In this document: positions 7,590-17,323 of the stretch, in pieces | Layout: every line of letters begins with the position of its first letter | Numbering within the stretch: position 1 is the stretch's first letter | Assembly (NCBI GenBank): GCA_015066115.1 | Contig: SVOZ01000003.1 | Span: 62,001 to 126,000, forward strand | Origin: Oscillospiraceae bacterium | GTDB lineage: Bacteria; Bacillota; Clostridia; Oscillospirales; Ruminococcaceae | Direction of reading: 5' to 3' | DNA: 64,000 nucleotides | Made by a program: the position numbers and the translations under genes | Notes under the pieces: model-generated | Databases searched by the model: none | The model's input: only the letters and a program-made list of their open reading frames with translations | What the model was told of the DNA's origin: nothing

Positions 7590-10028
7590 TTGTCGGAACT
7601 TAAAATTGTTAAAGTTGCGGTAGAAAATACCGCTCTTTCATTTGACGGTTTTTTTGACTACGCTGTGCCGGATGAGCTTGTAAGCCTTGTCAAGATAGGC
7701 TGTAGAGTGCTCGTTCCTTTCGGCAGAGCAAATATTAAAAAGATTGCAATGATCTTTGATATTACCGACAAAGCCGAGGCTAAAAACCTTAAATCTATCA
7801 CAGCCGTTTTAGATGCCCGGCCCGTTATGGATAAGGAGCATCTTGATCTGGCTGTCTGGATCTCGCAGAATACCTTTTGCCCCATCTACGATGCGGTAAA
7901 GGTTCAGCTTCCCTCTGGAATGCATCTGCGCCTTACCGAATGCTATGAAAAAACCGATTGCGGAAGCCTAAACGAGCTTTCTGAGGAGCATCTGCGCATC
8001 TATCGCGAAATTGCCGCTTCGTCAAAGCCAATTGCTGAAAAAAAGCTTTTGGAGCGGTTTGGGTATTTAAATGACAGCGTGCTTGATGCTCTTTTAAAGG
8101 CAGGAGTTATCCGTAAGGTTGATAGAGCGTCGGCAGGCGTAGGCGATAAAACTGTTAAGACAGCAAGGCTCTGCGAGGAGTTTGAAGAGGATGGGCTTAC
8201 CGATAAGCAGATGTCGGTGGTAAATGTTTTAAGAGATGTCGGGCAGGCATCTGTAAAGGATGTTTGCTATTTTACGGGAGTAACCTCAAGCGTGATTTCA
8301 ACCCTTTGCAAAAAAGGCGTTGTTGAGCTTTTTGATGAAGAGGTAATGCGCCTTCAGGAAGCTAGGGAGACTAAACGCGAGGATATAAAAAAGCTCGCCC
8401 TTTCGGAAACTCAAAATAAAGCCTATGAGGGCATTTTAAAGCTCTTAAACTCGGAAAAGCCCGAGGCGGCGCTGCTTTACGGCGTTACGGGAAGCGGAAA
8501 AACTCAGGTATTTCTGCGCCTTATTGCCGACTGCGTAAATAGCGGCAGACAGGCGATAGTTATGGTGCCCGAAATCTCGCTTACACCCCAAACTGTAAGG
8601 ACATTTTATAAATATTTCGGCTCTGCAGTTGCAGTTATGCATAGCGGCCTATCAATAGGCGAGAGATATGACCAGTATAAGCGCATAAAAAACGGCGAGG
8701 TAAGCGTTGTTGTAGGAACACGCTCGGCTGTTTTTGCTCCGCTTAATAATCTTGGAATAATCGTTATGGATGAGGAGCAGGAGAGCACCTATAAATCCGA
8801 AAGCACCCCGCGTTATCATGCAAGAGAGGTTGCAAAATTTCGCTGCGCAAAAAATAATGCGCTTTTGCTTTTAGCATCAGCCACCCCATCGGTCGATAGC
8901 TTTCACTATGCTAAAAGTGGCAGATATAACCTCTTTGAGCTTGATAAGAGATTTGGCAGTGCCGTTTTGCCCGAGGTTACAATTGTTGATATGAGCGACC
9001 GCTCTCTTACTTTGCGCGATTCGGCATTCAGCAGCACCCTTCTTGAAGAAATAAAGAAAAATCTCGAAAATAAAGAGCAAACAATTCTTTTATATAACCG
9101 CCGCGGCTATCACACTATTGCCACCTGCGGCGACTGCAAGCAGGTCATTTCCTGCCCAAATTGCAGTATTGCCTTAACATATCATAAAAAAAACAACCGT
9201 CTAATGTGCCACTATTGCGGCTACAGCACCGAGCTTAAAACCGAGTGCTCTGCCTGTGGAAGCAGCAGAATGTTCTATAAAGGACAGGGCACACAGAGGG
9301 TTGAGGATGAGCTGTCGCAGCTTTTCCCCGAAGCAAGAATACTTAGAATGGATATGGATAACAGCAGCGGAAAGAGCGCTCATGAGAGGCAGTTTGATGC
9401 CTTTGAAAAAGGCGAATATGATATTTTGGTCGGCACTCAGATGGTCGCCAAAGGATTAAACTTCCCGCGTGTTACCTTGGTCGGTGTGCTTAATGCTGAT
9501 CAGACGCTGTATTCAAACGATTTCAGAGCCTATGAACGAGCCTTTTCGCTTATAACTCAGGTGGTAGGACGTAGCGGAAGAGGCGATAGAGAGGGAAGAG
9601 CCGTAATTCAGAGTGTTACCCCTCAAAATCCAGTTATTTCGCTTGCAGCCGACCAGGATTACCACGAGTTTTTCAGGCAGGAGATAGTTGCAAGAAGAGC
9701 GATGCTCTATCCGCCTTTTTGCGATCTTTGCGTTGTCGGATTTGTGTCAGGCTCGCATAAAGGCGCCGAGCAGGGCGCACAGCGCTTTGTTGAGCTTATA
9801 AAAAATTCCGAGCTTGAGGAAAGGGGAATTCCACTAAGGGTTCTCGGACCCTCGCCTATGAATGTTGTAAAGGTTTCGGGCAAGTATCGATACAGGCTTA
9901 TTTTAAAATGCCGCAACGATAAGCAGTTTCGCGCCTTTATGATGCGCTGGCTCAAAGCCTTTCAGAATAACCGACTTAATAAGGATATAACCGTTTATGC
10001 CGACCTAAATGATGTCGGAAATATGTAA
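7590..10028 (+). CDS. priA: Replication restart helicase PriA
   Basis: An 812-residue superfamily 2 helicase that reloads the replisome at stalled forks. An N-terminal 3'-end-binding domain precedes the helicase core with Walker A GVTGSGKT (about 298-305) and a Walker B box reading DEEQ instead of the common DEEH (about 393). A zinc-binding insert with four CxxC-type pairs is at about 512-560 (CGDC, CPNC, CHYC, CSAC). It starts with TTG (7590) after AAAGGGGG. Order priA-def-fmt-rsmB is as in Bacillus. Confidence 0.96.
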   Translation: MSELKIVKVAVENTALSFDGFFDYAVPDELVSLVKIGCRVLVPFGRANIKKIAMIFDITDKAEAKNLKSITAVLDARPVMDKEHLDLAVWISQNTFCPIYDAVKVQLPSGMHLRLTECYEKTDCGSLNELSEEHLRIYREIAASSKPIAEKKLLERFGYLNDSVLDALLKAGVIRKVDRASAGVGDKTVKTARLCEEFEEDGLTDKQMSVVNVLRDVGQASVKDVCYFTGVTSSVISTLCKKGVVELFDEEVMRLQEARETKREDIKKLALSETQNKAYEGILKLLNSEKPEAALLYGVTGSGKTQVFLRLIADCVNSGRQAIVMVPEISLTPQTVRTFYKYFGSAVAVMHSGLSIGERYDQYKRIKNGEVSVVVGTRSAVFAPLNNLGIIVMDEEQESTYKSESTPRYHAREVAKFRCAKNNALLLLASATPSVDSFHYAKSGRYNLFELDKRFGSAVLPEVTIVDMSDRSLTLRDSAFSSTLLEEIKKNLENKEQTILLYNRRGYHTIATCGDCKQVISCPNCSIALTYHKKNNRLMCHYCGYSTELKTECSACGSSRMFYKGQGTQRVEDELSQLFPEARILRMDMDNSSGKSAHERQFDAFEKGEYDILVGTQMVAKGLNFPRVTLVGVLNADQTLYSNDFRAYERAFSLITQVVGRSGRGDREGRAVIQSVTPQNPVISLAADQDYHEFFRQEIVARRAMLYPPFCDLCVVGFVSGSHKGAEQGAQRFVELIKNSELEERGIPLRVLGPSPMNVVKVSGKYRYRLILKCRNDKQFRAFMMRWLKAFQNNRLNKDITVYADLNDVGNM

Positions 10029-10042
10029 ATAGGAGATTTGCA

Positions 10043-10501
10043 ATGGCATTAAGACAAATTGTAACCGATGAAGAATTTTTAAGAAAAAAGTGTAAACCTG
10101 TCGAAAAATTCGATGAAAAGCTTCACACTCTGCTTGACGATATGGCAGAAACTATGTATAAAACAAACGGCGTGGGACTTGCGGCAATTCAGGTCGGCGT
10201 TTTGCGCAGGGTTGTTGTTATAGATGTTGAGGATGAAAACGGACTTATCGAGCTTATAAACCCCGAAATTATAAAAACCTCGGGAACTCAGGATGGTCAG
10301 GAAGGCTGTCTTTCCTTTCCTAAACAGTTCGGCGATGTAAAAAGACCTAAAAAGGTCGTTATCAGAGCCTTTGACAGATACGGAAAACAGTTTGAAATAA
10401 AGGGCGAGGACCTTTTGGCAAGAGCCTTCTGCCATGAGACCGACCATCTTGACGGCAAGGTTTTTGTTGACCTTGCAAGAGATCTGCATTTTATAGATTA
10501 A
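10043..10501 (+). CDS. def: Peptide deformylase
   Basis: A 152-residue metalloenzyme that removes the formyl group from N-terminal methionine of new proteins. All three family motifs are present: GVGLAAIQVG (about 43-52), EGCLSFP with metal ligand Cys89, and HETDH with His131, Glu132 and His135. Length is typical of the compact type 1 enzymes. It pairs functionally and in order with fmt, which adds the formyl group. Confidence 0.97.
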   Translation: MALRQIVTDEEFLRKKCKPVEKFDEKLHTLLDDMAETMYKTNGVGLAAIQVGVLRRVVVIDVEDENGLIELINPEIIKTSGTQDGQEGCLSFPKQFGDVKRPKKVVIRAFDRYGKQFEIKGEDLLARAFCHETDHLDGKVFVDLARDLHFID

Positions 10502-10517
10502 AAACGGAGGGAAAAGC

Positions 10518-11429
10518 TTGAATATCGTTTTTATGGGAACCCCAGATTTTGCCGCACAGTCGCTCTCTCGGCTTATTGAGTCAGGACACAATGTGTCCGC
10601 TGTTTTTACCCAACCTGATAAGCCTGTCGGCAGACATAGGGTCTTAACTGCGCCGCCCGTTAAGGAACTTGCGCTTAAAAATAACATAAAGGTTTTTCAG
10701 CCTCAAACTTTAAAGGATGGAGAGGCTGAAAAAATCATAAAAGAAATTTCCCCCGAGGTTATCGTTGTGGTAGCCTACGGAAAGATTATCCCCGAAACTA
10801 TTTTGTCCATCGCTCCCTGCATAAATGTTCACGGCTCGCTCTTGCCTAAGTACAGAGGAGCGGCACCTATTCAGTGGTCGGTTATAAACGGCGAAAAATA
10901 CGGCGGCGTTACCACTATGTTTATGGATAAAGGCCTCGATACAGGGGATATTATTCTTAAGGACAAAACAGAAATAAAGGAAAACGAAACCTCAGGCGAG
11001 CTTTATGAGCGCCTTGCGGTTATTGGAGCTGACCTGCTTTTAAAAACTCTTGAAATGATTAAAGAGGGAACTGCTCCAAGAGAAAAGCAGAATGATGAAG
11101 AGGCGAGCTATGCCCCAATGCTTAATAAAGAGCTTGCAGTCCTTGATTTTTCAAAAACTAAAAAAGAACTTTGTTCTCTTATCTGCGGTCTTAATCCTTG
11201 GCCCGTTGCCTACACCACTCTTTTTGGAAAACGCTTAAAGGTTTTTGGCGCGCTGCCTTGTCAGAAATGCGGTGAGGCGGGCACACTTGTTGACGATAAA
11301 AAGCTGATAGTTGCCTGCGCTGACGGCTCTGTTGAATTTACCTGCGTTCAGCTCGAAGGCTCAAAGGCGCAGAGCGGCGAGGAATTTTTGCGCGGCAAAA
11401 GGCTTGAAATAGGCACAAAGTTTAATTAG
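10518..11429 (+). CDS. fmt: Methionyl-tRNA formyltransferase
   Basis: A 303-residue enzyme that formylates initiator Met-tRNA using 10-formyl-THF. The catalytic block NVHGSLLPKYRGAAPIQW and the downstream GLDTGDI motif are intact, with a C-terminal OB-like tRNA-binding domain after about residue 205. Translation starts at TTG (10518), with CGGAGG seven bases upstream; no in-frame ATG fits the conserved N-terminus NIVFMGTPDFA. It is co-transcribed with def. Confidence 0.96.
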   Translation: MNIVFMGTPDFAAQSLSRLIESGHNVSAVFTQPDKPVGRHRVLTAPPVKELALKNNIKVFQPQTLKDGEAEKIIKEISPEVIVVVAYGKIIPETILSIAPCINVHGSLLPKYRGAAPIQWSVINGEKYGGVTTMFMDKGLDTGDIILKDKTEIKENETSGELYERLAVIGADLLLKTLEMIKEGTAPREKQNDEEASYAPMLNKELAVLDFSKTKKELCSLICGLNPWPVAYTTLFGKRLKVFGALPCQKCGEAGTLVDDKKLIVACADGSVEFTCVQLEGSKAQSGEEFLRGKRLEIGTKFN

Positions 11430-11442
11430 AAAGGAAATAAAT

Positions 11443-12141
11443 ATGCCTTTTTTCTATATGGATTATTGGTATCTCGTTTTAGTTGTACCAACCATTATTA
11501 TTGCCCTTTTTGCACAGTTTAGGGTTAATTCAGCCTTCAGAAAATATAGTGCCCACCAAAGCAGAATAGGGTTTTCTGCCGCCGAGGTTACAAGGCGCAT
11601 TCTTGATAGTAACGGGCTTTACAATGTTAAGGTTGAAAGAGTCAGCGGAAGACTTACCGACCATTACGACCCTAAAGCAAATGTAATAAGGCTTTCGGAG
11701 TCAGTTTATGACAGCAGTAGCATCGCCGCTATCGGAGTTGCGGCACACGAAGCAGGACACGCTGTGCAGTACGCGGAAAAATACCTGCCTATAAAACTAA
11801 GAAACAGCATAATTCCTATAGCAAGCCTTGGAACTAACCTTGCTCCCTTTATAATTATCTTCGGGCTTTTGCTTTCGTTTGAGCCGCTTATCTGGACAGG
11901 TATAATACTTTACAGCGCAATTGCACTTTTCCAGCTTGTGACACTGCCTGTTGAATTTAATGCAAGCGGCAGAGCAATAAACACACTTTCGTCAATGGCA
12001 ATTTTACAGCCTGACGAAATATCGGGCGCAAGACGAGTGCTTTCTGCGGCGGCTTTGACCTATGTTGCCGCCTTGCTCACCACCCTTGCAAACCTACTGA
12101 GATTTATACTTCTTGCATCAAGAGGAAACAGAAGAAGATGA
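11443..12141 (+). CDS. Membrane zinc metallopeptidase (YugP-like, Zn_peptidase_2)
   Basis: A 232-residue membrane protease-like protein of the DUF/Zn_peptidase_2 group. A first transmembrane helix (about 7-25) is followed by the zinc motif HEAGH (His102, Glu103, His106), then two or three further hydrophobic helices (about 124-170 and 200-224). Substrates are unknown in the family. Its insertion between fmt and rsmB is typical for Clostridia. The stop overlaps the rsmB start by four bases (ATGA). Confidence 0.88.
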   Translation: MPFFYMDYWYLVLVVPTIIIALFAQFRVNSAFRKYSAHQSRIGFSAAEVTRRILDSNGLYNVKVERVSGRLTDHYDPKANVIRLSESVYDSSSIAAIGVAAHEAGHAVQYAEKYLPIKLRNSIIPIASLGTNLAPFIIIFGLLLSFEPLIWTGIILYSAIALFQLVTLPVEFNASGRAINTLSSMAILQPDEISGARRVLSAAALTYVAALLTTLANLLRFILLASRGNRRR

Positions 12142-13421
12142 AAAACGCAAGACAGCTTTGCCTAACGGCATTAAACCGAATGGAGATAGACTCGGGCTAC
12201 TCAAATATCGTTTTAAATTCGCTCTTTGAAAGGTCGACCCTCTCGGGAGAGGAAAAGGCCTTTGCTACAAGGCTTTTTTACGGCGTTCTTGAAAAGAAGC
12301 TTATTCTTGACCATAACATTGCGCCGCTTTCAAAGCGCCCTGTAAACAAGCTTGATGCCGATATTTTGAATATTCTCAGAATGGGAATGTATCAGCTTTT
12401 GTTTATGGAAAATGTTCCCGATAGTGCGGCGGTAAATGAATGTGTAAAGCTCTGCGCCTTTACAAAGAAAAAATCTGCAACAGGATTTGTTAATGCGCTT
12501 TTAAGAGCAAAAATTCGAGAGCAAAATCGCCTTTGTGTTCCATCAGATATTTCAGCAAGACTTTCGGCGGATAAAAGCATAGTCGACCTGCTCTCTTTAC
12601 AGTACGGAAAAGAAAAATGCGAGAGCTTTTTTGCGGCTTTCGAAAAAGAAGGCAAGCAGTATATAAGAGTTAACACTCAAAAAACAAACTTAGACGAGCT
12701 TTCAAAAAAACTATCAAAAAAGAATATAAATATCGAGTCTTGCAAAAAGGCTGAGGGGGCGGCTGTTTTAAGTGGTGCCGCAATGCAGCTTGAGGAATTT
12801 AAAAACGGCGAGTTTTATTTGCAGGATCTTTCCTGCCAATTATGTTGCCAAGCTCTCAATGTTAAGGGCGCAAGCAGAATTTTGGATCTCTGCGCCGCGC
12901 CCGGTTCAAAGAGTTTTACTATTGCTCTTTCTGCAGATGAAGACGCCCAAATCGTGTCCTGCGATGTCAGCGAAAATAGAGTAAGCCTTATTAAAAAGGG
13001 CGCAGAGAGATTGGGACTTGAAAATATTATTCCCACAATAAATGATGCTACGATTTACTCAGAAGATCTGGGAAAATTTGACAGGGTGCTTTGCGATGTG
13101 CCCTGCTCGGGGCTTGGGGTTATCGGAAAAAAGCCCGAAATAAGATATAAGAAAATTAATCCCGATGAGCTTTTTGACCTGCAATATTCTATACTTAAAA
13201 ATGGTGCCAAGCATCTAAATAGCGGCGGAATTTTGGTTTATTCCACCTGTACATTAAATAAAAGAGAAAATGAGGCGGTTGTAGAAAAATTTGCCTCAGA
13301 GCATTCAGAATTTTCTCCCTATGCGCTCCCGTTTGCAAAGAACGGGGAAAATCACAAAACCTTTTTGCCCGATGAGGACGATTGCGACGGATTTTTTGTT
13401 GCCGCATTTAAAAAAGACTAA
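12138..13421 (+). CDS. rsmB: 16S rRNA m5C967 methyltransferase RsmB
   Basis: A 427-residue RsmB/Sun protein. Residues 1-140 are a NusB-like RNA-binding domain. The rest is a Rossmann methyltransferase with SAM motif I LDLCAAPGSKS, motif IV CDVPCSGLG and motif VI STCTL, whose two cysteines carry out catalysis and release. It modifies C967 of 16S rRNA. It overlaps the zinc peptidase gene and precedes rlmN, so two rRNA methylases are expressed together with initiation factors. Confidence 0.95.
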   Translation: MKNARQLCLTALNRMEIDSGYSNIVLNSLFERSTLSGEEKAFATRLFYGVLEKKLILDHNIAPLSKRPVNKLDADILNILRMGMYQLLFMENVPDSAAVNECVKLCAFTKKKSATGFVNALLRAKIREQNRLCVPSDISARLSADKSIVDLLSLQYGKEKCESFFAAFEKEGKQYIRVNTQKTNLDELSKKLSKKNINIESCKKAEGAAVLSGAAMQLEEFKNGEFYLQDLSCQLCCQALNVKGASRILDLCAAPGSKSFTIALSADEDAQIVSCDVSENRVSLIKKGAERLGLENIIPTINDATIYSEDLGKFDRVLCDVPCSGLGVIGKKPEIRYKKINPDELFDLQYSILKNGAKHLNSGGILVYSTCTLNKRENEAVVEKFASEHSEFSPYALPFAKNGENHKTFLPDEDDCDGFFVAAFKKD

Positions 13422-13435
13422 AGGACGAAATTTTT

Positions 13436-14470
13436 ATGACCGAAATCAGTTCACTGAATTTAGAAGAGCTCAAACAGCAAATATCAGAGCTCGGCTTGCC
13501 GGCGTTTCGCGCAAAGCAAATTTATGAATGGCTTCATAAAAAGAATGTTGACAGCTTTGACAAAATGACAAATATCGATAAGGCGCTCAGGCAAAAGCTT
13601 TCGCAGCAGTTTAGCATTTCTGTTCCTGAGATTGAAAGAAAGCTTGTTTCTAAAATCGACGGCACCCAGAAATATCTCTTTAGGTTTAATGACGGCGAGT
13701 GCGTTGAGTCGGTGCTTATGCGATATAAGTACGGTAACAGCATCTGTGTTTCAACTCAGGTTGGCTGCGCAATGGGATGCACATTCTGCGCATCAACCAA
13801 GGCAGGCAGGGTGCGAAACCTTACAGCAGGCGAAATTTTAGGACAGGTCTACCGCGCACAAACAGACACAGGCGAGCGCATTTCCCATATAGTTTTAATG
13901 GGAATAGGCGAGCCGCTTGATAATTTTGAAAATGTTGTAAAATTTCTTGAGATGGTTTCGGATAAGGATGGGCTTAATATCGGCCAGCGCAATATCTCGC
14001 TTTCAACCTGCGGCGTTGTACCAAATATATATAAGCTCGCCGAGCTTGACATGCAGATAACCTTGTCGGTTTCGCTTCACGCACCCTTTGATGATATGCG
14101 CACTAAGATGATGCCGATAAATAAAAAATATCCCATTGCAGAGCTTATTAAAGCTTGTAGGGATTATGTAAAAACAACAGGCCGCCGCATTTCCTTTGAG
14201 TATTCGCTTATAAAGGGCGTAAATGACAGCCCTGAGTGCGCAAAAGCTTTGTGTGAGCTTTTAAAGGGAATGCTCTGCCATGTAAACCTTATTCCGATAA
14301 ACACCATCGAGCAGTCGTCTTACAGAAAAAGCGACCGAAAAAGCATAGAGGACTTTAAGAAAATCATTGAAGATCATAAGATAACCGCCACCGTGAGAAG
14401 AAAACTCGGCGCAGATATAAATGCGGCTTGCGGACAACTTAGGCGGGAAAGTAAGCAAATGGGCTTATAA
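13436..14470 (+). CDS. rlmN: Dual-specificity 23S rRNA/tRNA m2A methyltransferase RlmN
   Basis: A 344-residue radical SAM enzyme that methylates C2 of A2503 in 23S rRNA and A37 in some tRNAs. The iron-sulfur cluster motif CxxxCxxC is Cys111, Cys115, Cys118. The mechanistic second cysteine is in INAACGQLR near residue 334. N-terminal residues 1-60 hold the RNA-recognition helical domain (FRAKQIYEWLH). It is the last gene before the prpC promoter. Confidence 0.96.
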   Translation: MTEISSLNLEELKQQISELGLPAFRAKQIYEWLHKKNVDSFDKMTNIDKALRQKLSQQFSISVPEIERKLVSKIDGTQKYLFRFNDGECVESVLMRYKYGNSICVSTQVGCAMGCTFCASTKAGRVRNLTAGEILGQVYRAQTDTGERISHIVLMGIGEPLDNFENVVKFLEMVSDKDGLNIGQRNISLSTCGVVPNIYKLAELDMQITLSVSLHAPFDDMRTKMMPINKKYPIAELIKACRDYVKTTGRRISFEYSLIKGVNDSPECAKALCELLKGMLCHVNLIPINTIEQSSYRKSDRKSIEDFKKIIEDHKITATVRRKLGADINAACGQLRRESKQMGL

Positions 14471-14472
14471 TG

Positions 14473-14502
14473 TTGACAAATGCCACTTAAAAGTGGTATT
14501 AT
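14473..14502 (+). promoter_or_regulatory. prpC-prkC promoter with palindromic operator
   Basis: TTGACA (14473-14478), 18-base spacer, TATTAT (14497-14502). The spacer holds an inverted repeat CCACTT-AA-AAGTGG (14483-14496). A repressor bound there would block polymerase. The promoter lies in the 68-base gap after rlmN, so the phosphatase/kinase pair can be expressed separately from the upstream run. Confidence 0.6.
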
Positions 14503-14538
14503 TAAAGGGTAAATTGTCGTCGAGTCAGGAGGGTCAAA

Positions 14539-15261
14539 GTGAAGGCGTACGGCTTAACGGATATAGGAAAAATAAGAGAGTCCAATCAGGATAGCTTTGC
14601 CGTGTCGGTTGACGGAGCTTTGCCTGTCTGGGCGGTAGTGTGTGACGGTATGGGCGGTGCAAACGGCGGATATTACGCCAGCAGTACCGCGGTCGGAGTC
14701 TTTTCACACGGGATGGATATCAGTTTTGATGGTTTAAAACCCAAGCAGATAGAAAATCTTTTGTGTGAAATCGTTTCTTCGGCAAACGATGCCGTTTTTA
14801 AAACTGCCTGTGAGCAGCAGGAGCTTGAGGGAATGGGCACCACACTTGTCGCCGCGCTCGTTTTAGGGGATAGTGCTTATATCGCCCACGTCGGCGATAG
14901 CCGCGCATATCTGATCGAGGGCGGAAAGATCACAAGGCTTACGGTTGACCATTCGGTTGTTCAGCAGCTTGTTGACATCGGGCAGATAACCGAAGAGGAA
15001 GCAAAGGTGCATCCCGAAAAAAACATGATCACAAGAGCAGTCGGGGTTAAGGAAAGTGTCGAAACCGATACAAGCTCTGTAAAAATGCGCAAAAACAGCG
15101 CTATACTTCTTTGTACTGATGGGCTTTCAAACTATCTTGATGAAGCTGAAATGTTAGAAATAGTTGAAAATGAGATGCACGAGGAAGCAGCCGAAAGGCT
15201 TATTTCTATAGCACTTGAACGCGGCGGTAGCGATAATATCACCGCTGTAATCATAAAATGA
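14539..15261 (+). CDS. prpC: PP2C-type Ser/Thr protein phosphatase PrpC
   Basis: A 240-residue metal-dependent phosphatase that reverses PrkC phosphorylation. PP2C motifs are intact: RESNQDS near residue 14, VCDGMGGANGG (about 34-44), GDSRAYLI (about 119), LCTDGLSNYL (about 192) and the terminal GGSDNITAV with the metal-binding Asp. It starts with GTG (14539) six bases after AGGAGG. Directly followed by prkC, the standard pair in Bacillota. Confidence 0.95.
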   Translation: MKAYGLTDIGKIRESNQDSFAVSVDGALPVWAVVCDGMGGANGGYYASSTAVGVFSHGMDISFDGLKPKQIENLLCEIVSSANDAVFKTACEQQELEGMGTTLVAALVLGDSAYIAHVGDSRAYLIEGGKITRLTVDHSVVQQLVDIGQITEEEAKVHPEKNMITRAVGVKESVETDTSSVKMRKNSAILLCTDGLSNYLDEAEMLEIVENEMHEEAAERLISIALERGGSDNITAVIIK

Positions 15262-15292
15262 TAAAGCTTTTATGTTTTAGGAGTGAATTGTA

Positions 15293-17293
15293 ATGAATAA
15301 GTATATCGGAGTAAGACTTGCAGGCCGTTACGAAATTCAGGAACAGATCGGAATTGGCGGAATGGCAAACGTTTACAAGGCAAAGGACCTTATTGACGAT
15401 ATCACAGTGGCTGTTAAAATTCTAAAGGATGAGTATATCCAGAATGATGAATTTCTGCGCCGCTTCAGAAATGAAGCCAAGGCAATAGCAGGCCTTTCTC
15501 ATCCCAATATTGTAAAGGTCTACGATGTTATTTACAATGACGATGTTCCTGCAATTGTTATGGAATATATCGATGGTATCACCCTCAAAGAATACATAGA
15601 GAGGGAAGGCGTTTTAAAATGGAAGGAAGCGCTTCATTACACCGTTCAGATCTTAAGGGCGCTTCAGCACGCGCACGATAAGGGAATAGTTCACCGCGAT
15701 ATTAAGCCGCAGAACATTATGCTTTTGATGGACGGAACTATCAAGGTGATGGATTTCGGCATCGCTCGTTTTGCAAGATTTGAAACCAAAACTATCTCAG
15801 GTAAGGTTGTCGGCTCTGTTCACTATATCAGTCCCGAGCAGGCCTGCGGCGATGTTACCGATCATAAGACCGATATTTATTCGATCGGCGTAATGCTCTT
15901 TGAGATGCTTACAGGCAGGCTTCCCTTTGAGGCAGATGCCGCTGTGTCTGTTGCTATGATGCAGGTCTCCAAAACTCCTACAAGACCCAGAGAGATTAAT
16001 GACACTATTCCCGAGGGCCTTGAGGAAATAATCCTTAAAGCAATGCAAAAGGACACAAAACAGCGTTATCAGAGCGCCGCTGAAATGCTTAGAGATATCG
16101 ATGAGTTTAAAAAGAATCCCAGCATTCAGTTCTCTTATAAGTATTTAACAGGTGACGATATGCCTACCCGCCATTTTGGCGCAGTAAGTGCCGAGGCGGC
16201 CGATAAAAAGGATAAAAAAGAGGAAAAAGAGGGAGAAGAGGAAGAAAATAAATCTCCGCTTATTCCTATCCTTTTGGGAGTTACCGTTGCGGTTGTAATC
16301 GGAGTTATCGTATTTTCTGTTTTCGGATTTTTGGGCCTAATTAAGCCGACTCCTGAGGTTACAGTTCCCGATGTTATCGGAATGCCGATAACAGAGGCTA
16401 TGGAAAAATACAAGGAATTTGACTTCTCAGGATATGAAACCGCTTATAACGATGAATATGAAGAAGGCGTGATCTTTAATCAGGAAACAAAGGCCGGCAA
16501 GAAAACCAAGAATTATAAAATGGAAGTTTGGGTAAGTCTTGGCTCTAAAAAGGGCGAGATTCCCGATGTAAAAGAGTATGAGGTAAGCGCCGCTATCGAC
16601 GCGCTTAAAAAGGCCGGATTTACTAACTGGACAGAGATTCCCGAAGAAAGCTCCTCGGTTGCTGACGGGCTTGTTATCAGAACCTTCCCGCAGCGCGGCG
16701 AAGAGGTCTCGCTTGCAACCACCGTTCAGATATTCTATTCGGTTGAAAAGCTTGAAAAGGTAAAGGTTCCCAACGTTCTTGATATGGATGTTACCACCGC
16801 AACCACCCTGCTTCAGTCAAACGGACTTGTTGTAAACGAGCCTGTTAAGATCGCTTCTGACAGACCTGCAGGAACGGTTCTTTACCAGGATGTAACTCCT
16901 GAGACCTGGGTAGACCAGGGAACCGCCATCACCTTAAAGGTAAGTTCGGGCGAGGCTCAGAGCACATCTTATAAAATGGACATCGATATTCCCGATTTCA
17001 TTACAGGTGAGATCGAGATAAAGGCAACCCTTAACGGAGAGACCGTTAAAACCTCAAACATCTATGCCGTTGATGTGGATAAGTGGAGCGTGACCATAAA
17101 GGGTACGGGCGTTGGAAAGCTCGTTATCAGAATCGACGATAATGTCTACCTTGCATACAATGTTGATTTTGATAACCAGACCAACACTCTGCTTCAGGAT
17201 AACACCGCTCAGCTTAAGTCCAAGTATGAAACGGTAAGCTCGGATATCAGTAGCGATACAACCTCATCGGAGATTCCTGCTGATAATAACTAA
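15293..17293 (+). CDS. prkC: PASTA-domain Ser/Thr protein kinase PrkC
   Basis: A 666-residue membrane kinase sensing peptidoglycan fragments; in Bacillus it controls germination and cell-wall homeostasis. The kinase domain (about 10-270) has GIGGMANVYKA, the VAVKIL lysine, HRDIKPQN and DFG. A charged linker precedes one transmembrane helix (about 323-349). Outside are three PASTA domains (about 355-420, 421-487, 490-560). About 100 more residues, partly beta-rich and ending Ser/Thr/Asp-rich, extend beyond the last PASTA repeat and have no family I recognise. Confidence 0.95.
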   Translation: MNKYIGVRLAGRYEIQEQIGIGGMANVYKAKDLIDDITVAVKILKDEYIQNDEFLRRFRNEAKAIAGLSHPNIVKVYDVIYNDDVPAIVMEYIDGITLKEYIEREGVLKWKEALHYTVQILRALQHAHDKGIVHRDIKPQNIMLLMDGTIKVMDFGIARFARFETKTISGKVVGSVHYISPEQACGDVTDHKTDIYSIGVMLFEMLTGRLPFEADAAVSVAMMQVSKTPTRPREINDTIPEGLEEIILKAMQKDTKQRYQSAAEMLRDIDEFKKNPSIQFSYKYLTGDDMPTRHFGAVSAEAADKKDKKEEKEGEEEENKSPLIPILLGVTVAVVIGVIVFSVFGFLGLIKPTPEVTVPDVIGMPITEAMEKYKEFDFSGYETAYNDEYEEGVIFNQETKAGKKTKNYKMEVWVSLGSKKGEIPDVKEYEVSAAIDALKKAGFTNWTEIPEESSSVADGLVIRTFPQRGEEVSLATTVQIFYSVEKLEKVKVPNVLDMDVTTATTLLQSNGLVVNEPVKIASDRPAGTVLYQDVTPETWVDQGTAITLKVSSGEAQSTSYKMDIDIPDFITGEIEIKATLNGETVKTSNIYAVDVDKWSVTIKGTGVGKLVIRIDDNVYLAYNVDFDNQTNTLLQDNTAQLKSKYETVSSDISSDTTSSEIPADNN

Positions 17294-17323
17294 AGGCGGC
17301 TGCCGAATAATAACTAAAAAATA

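Noticed and set aside
10079..10687. Antisense open frame of 202 codons over def and fmt
   Set aside because: Shadow of well-conserved genes; no plausible ribosome site.
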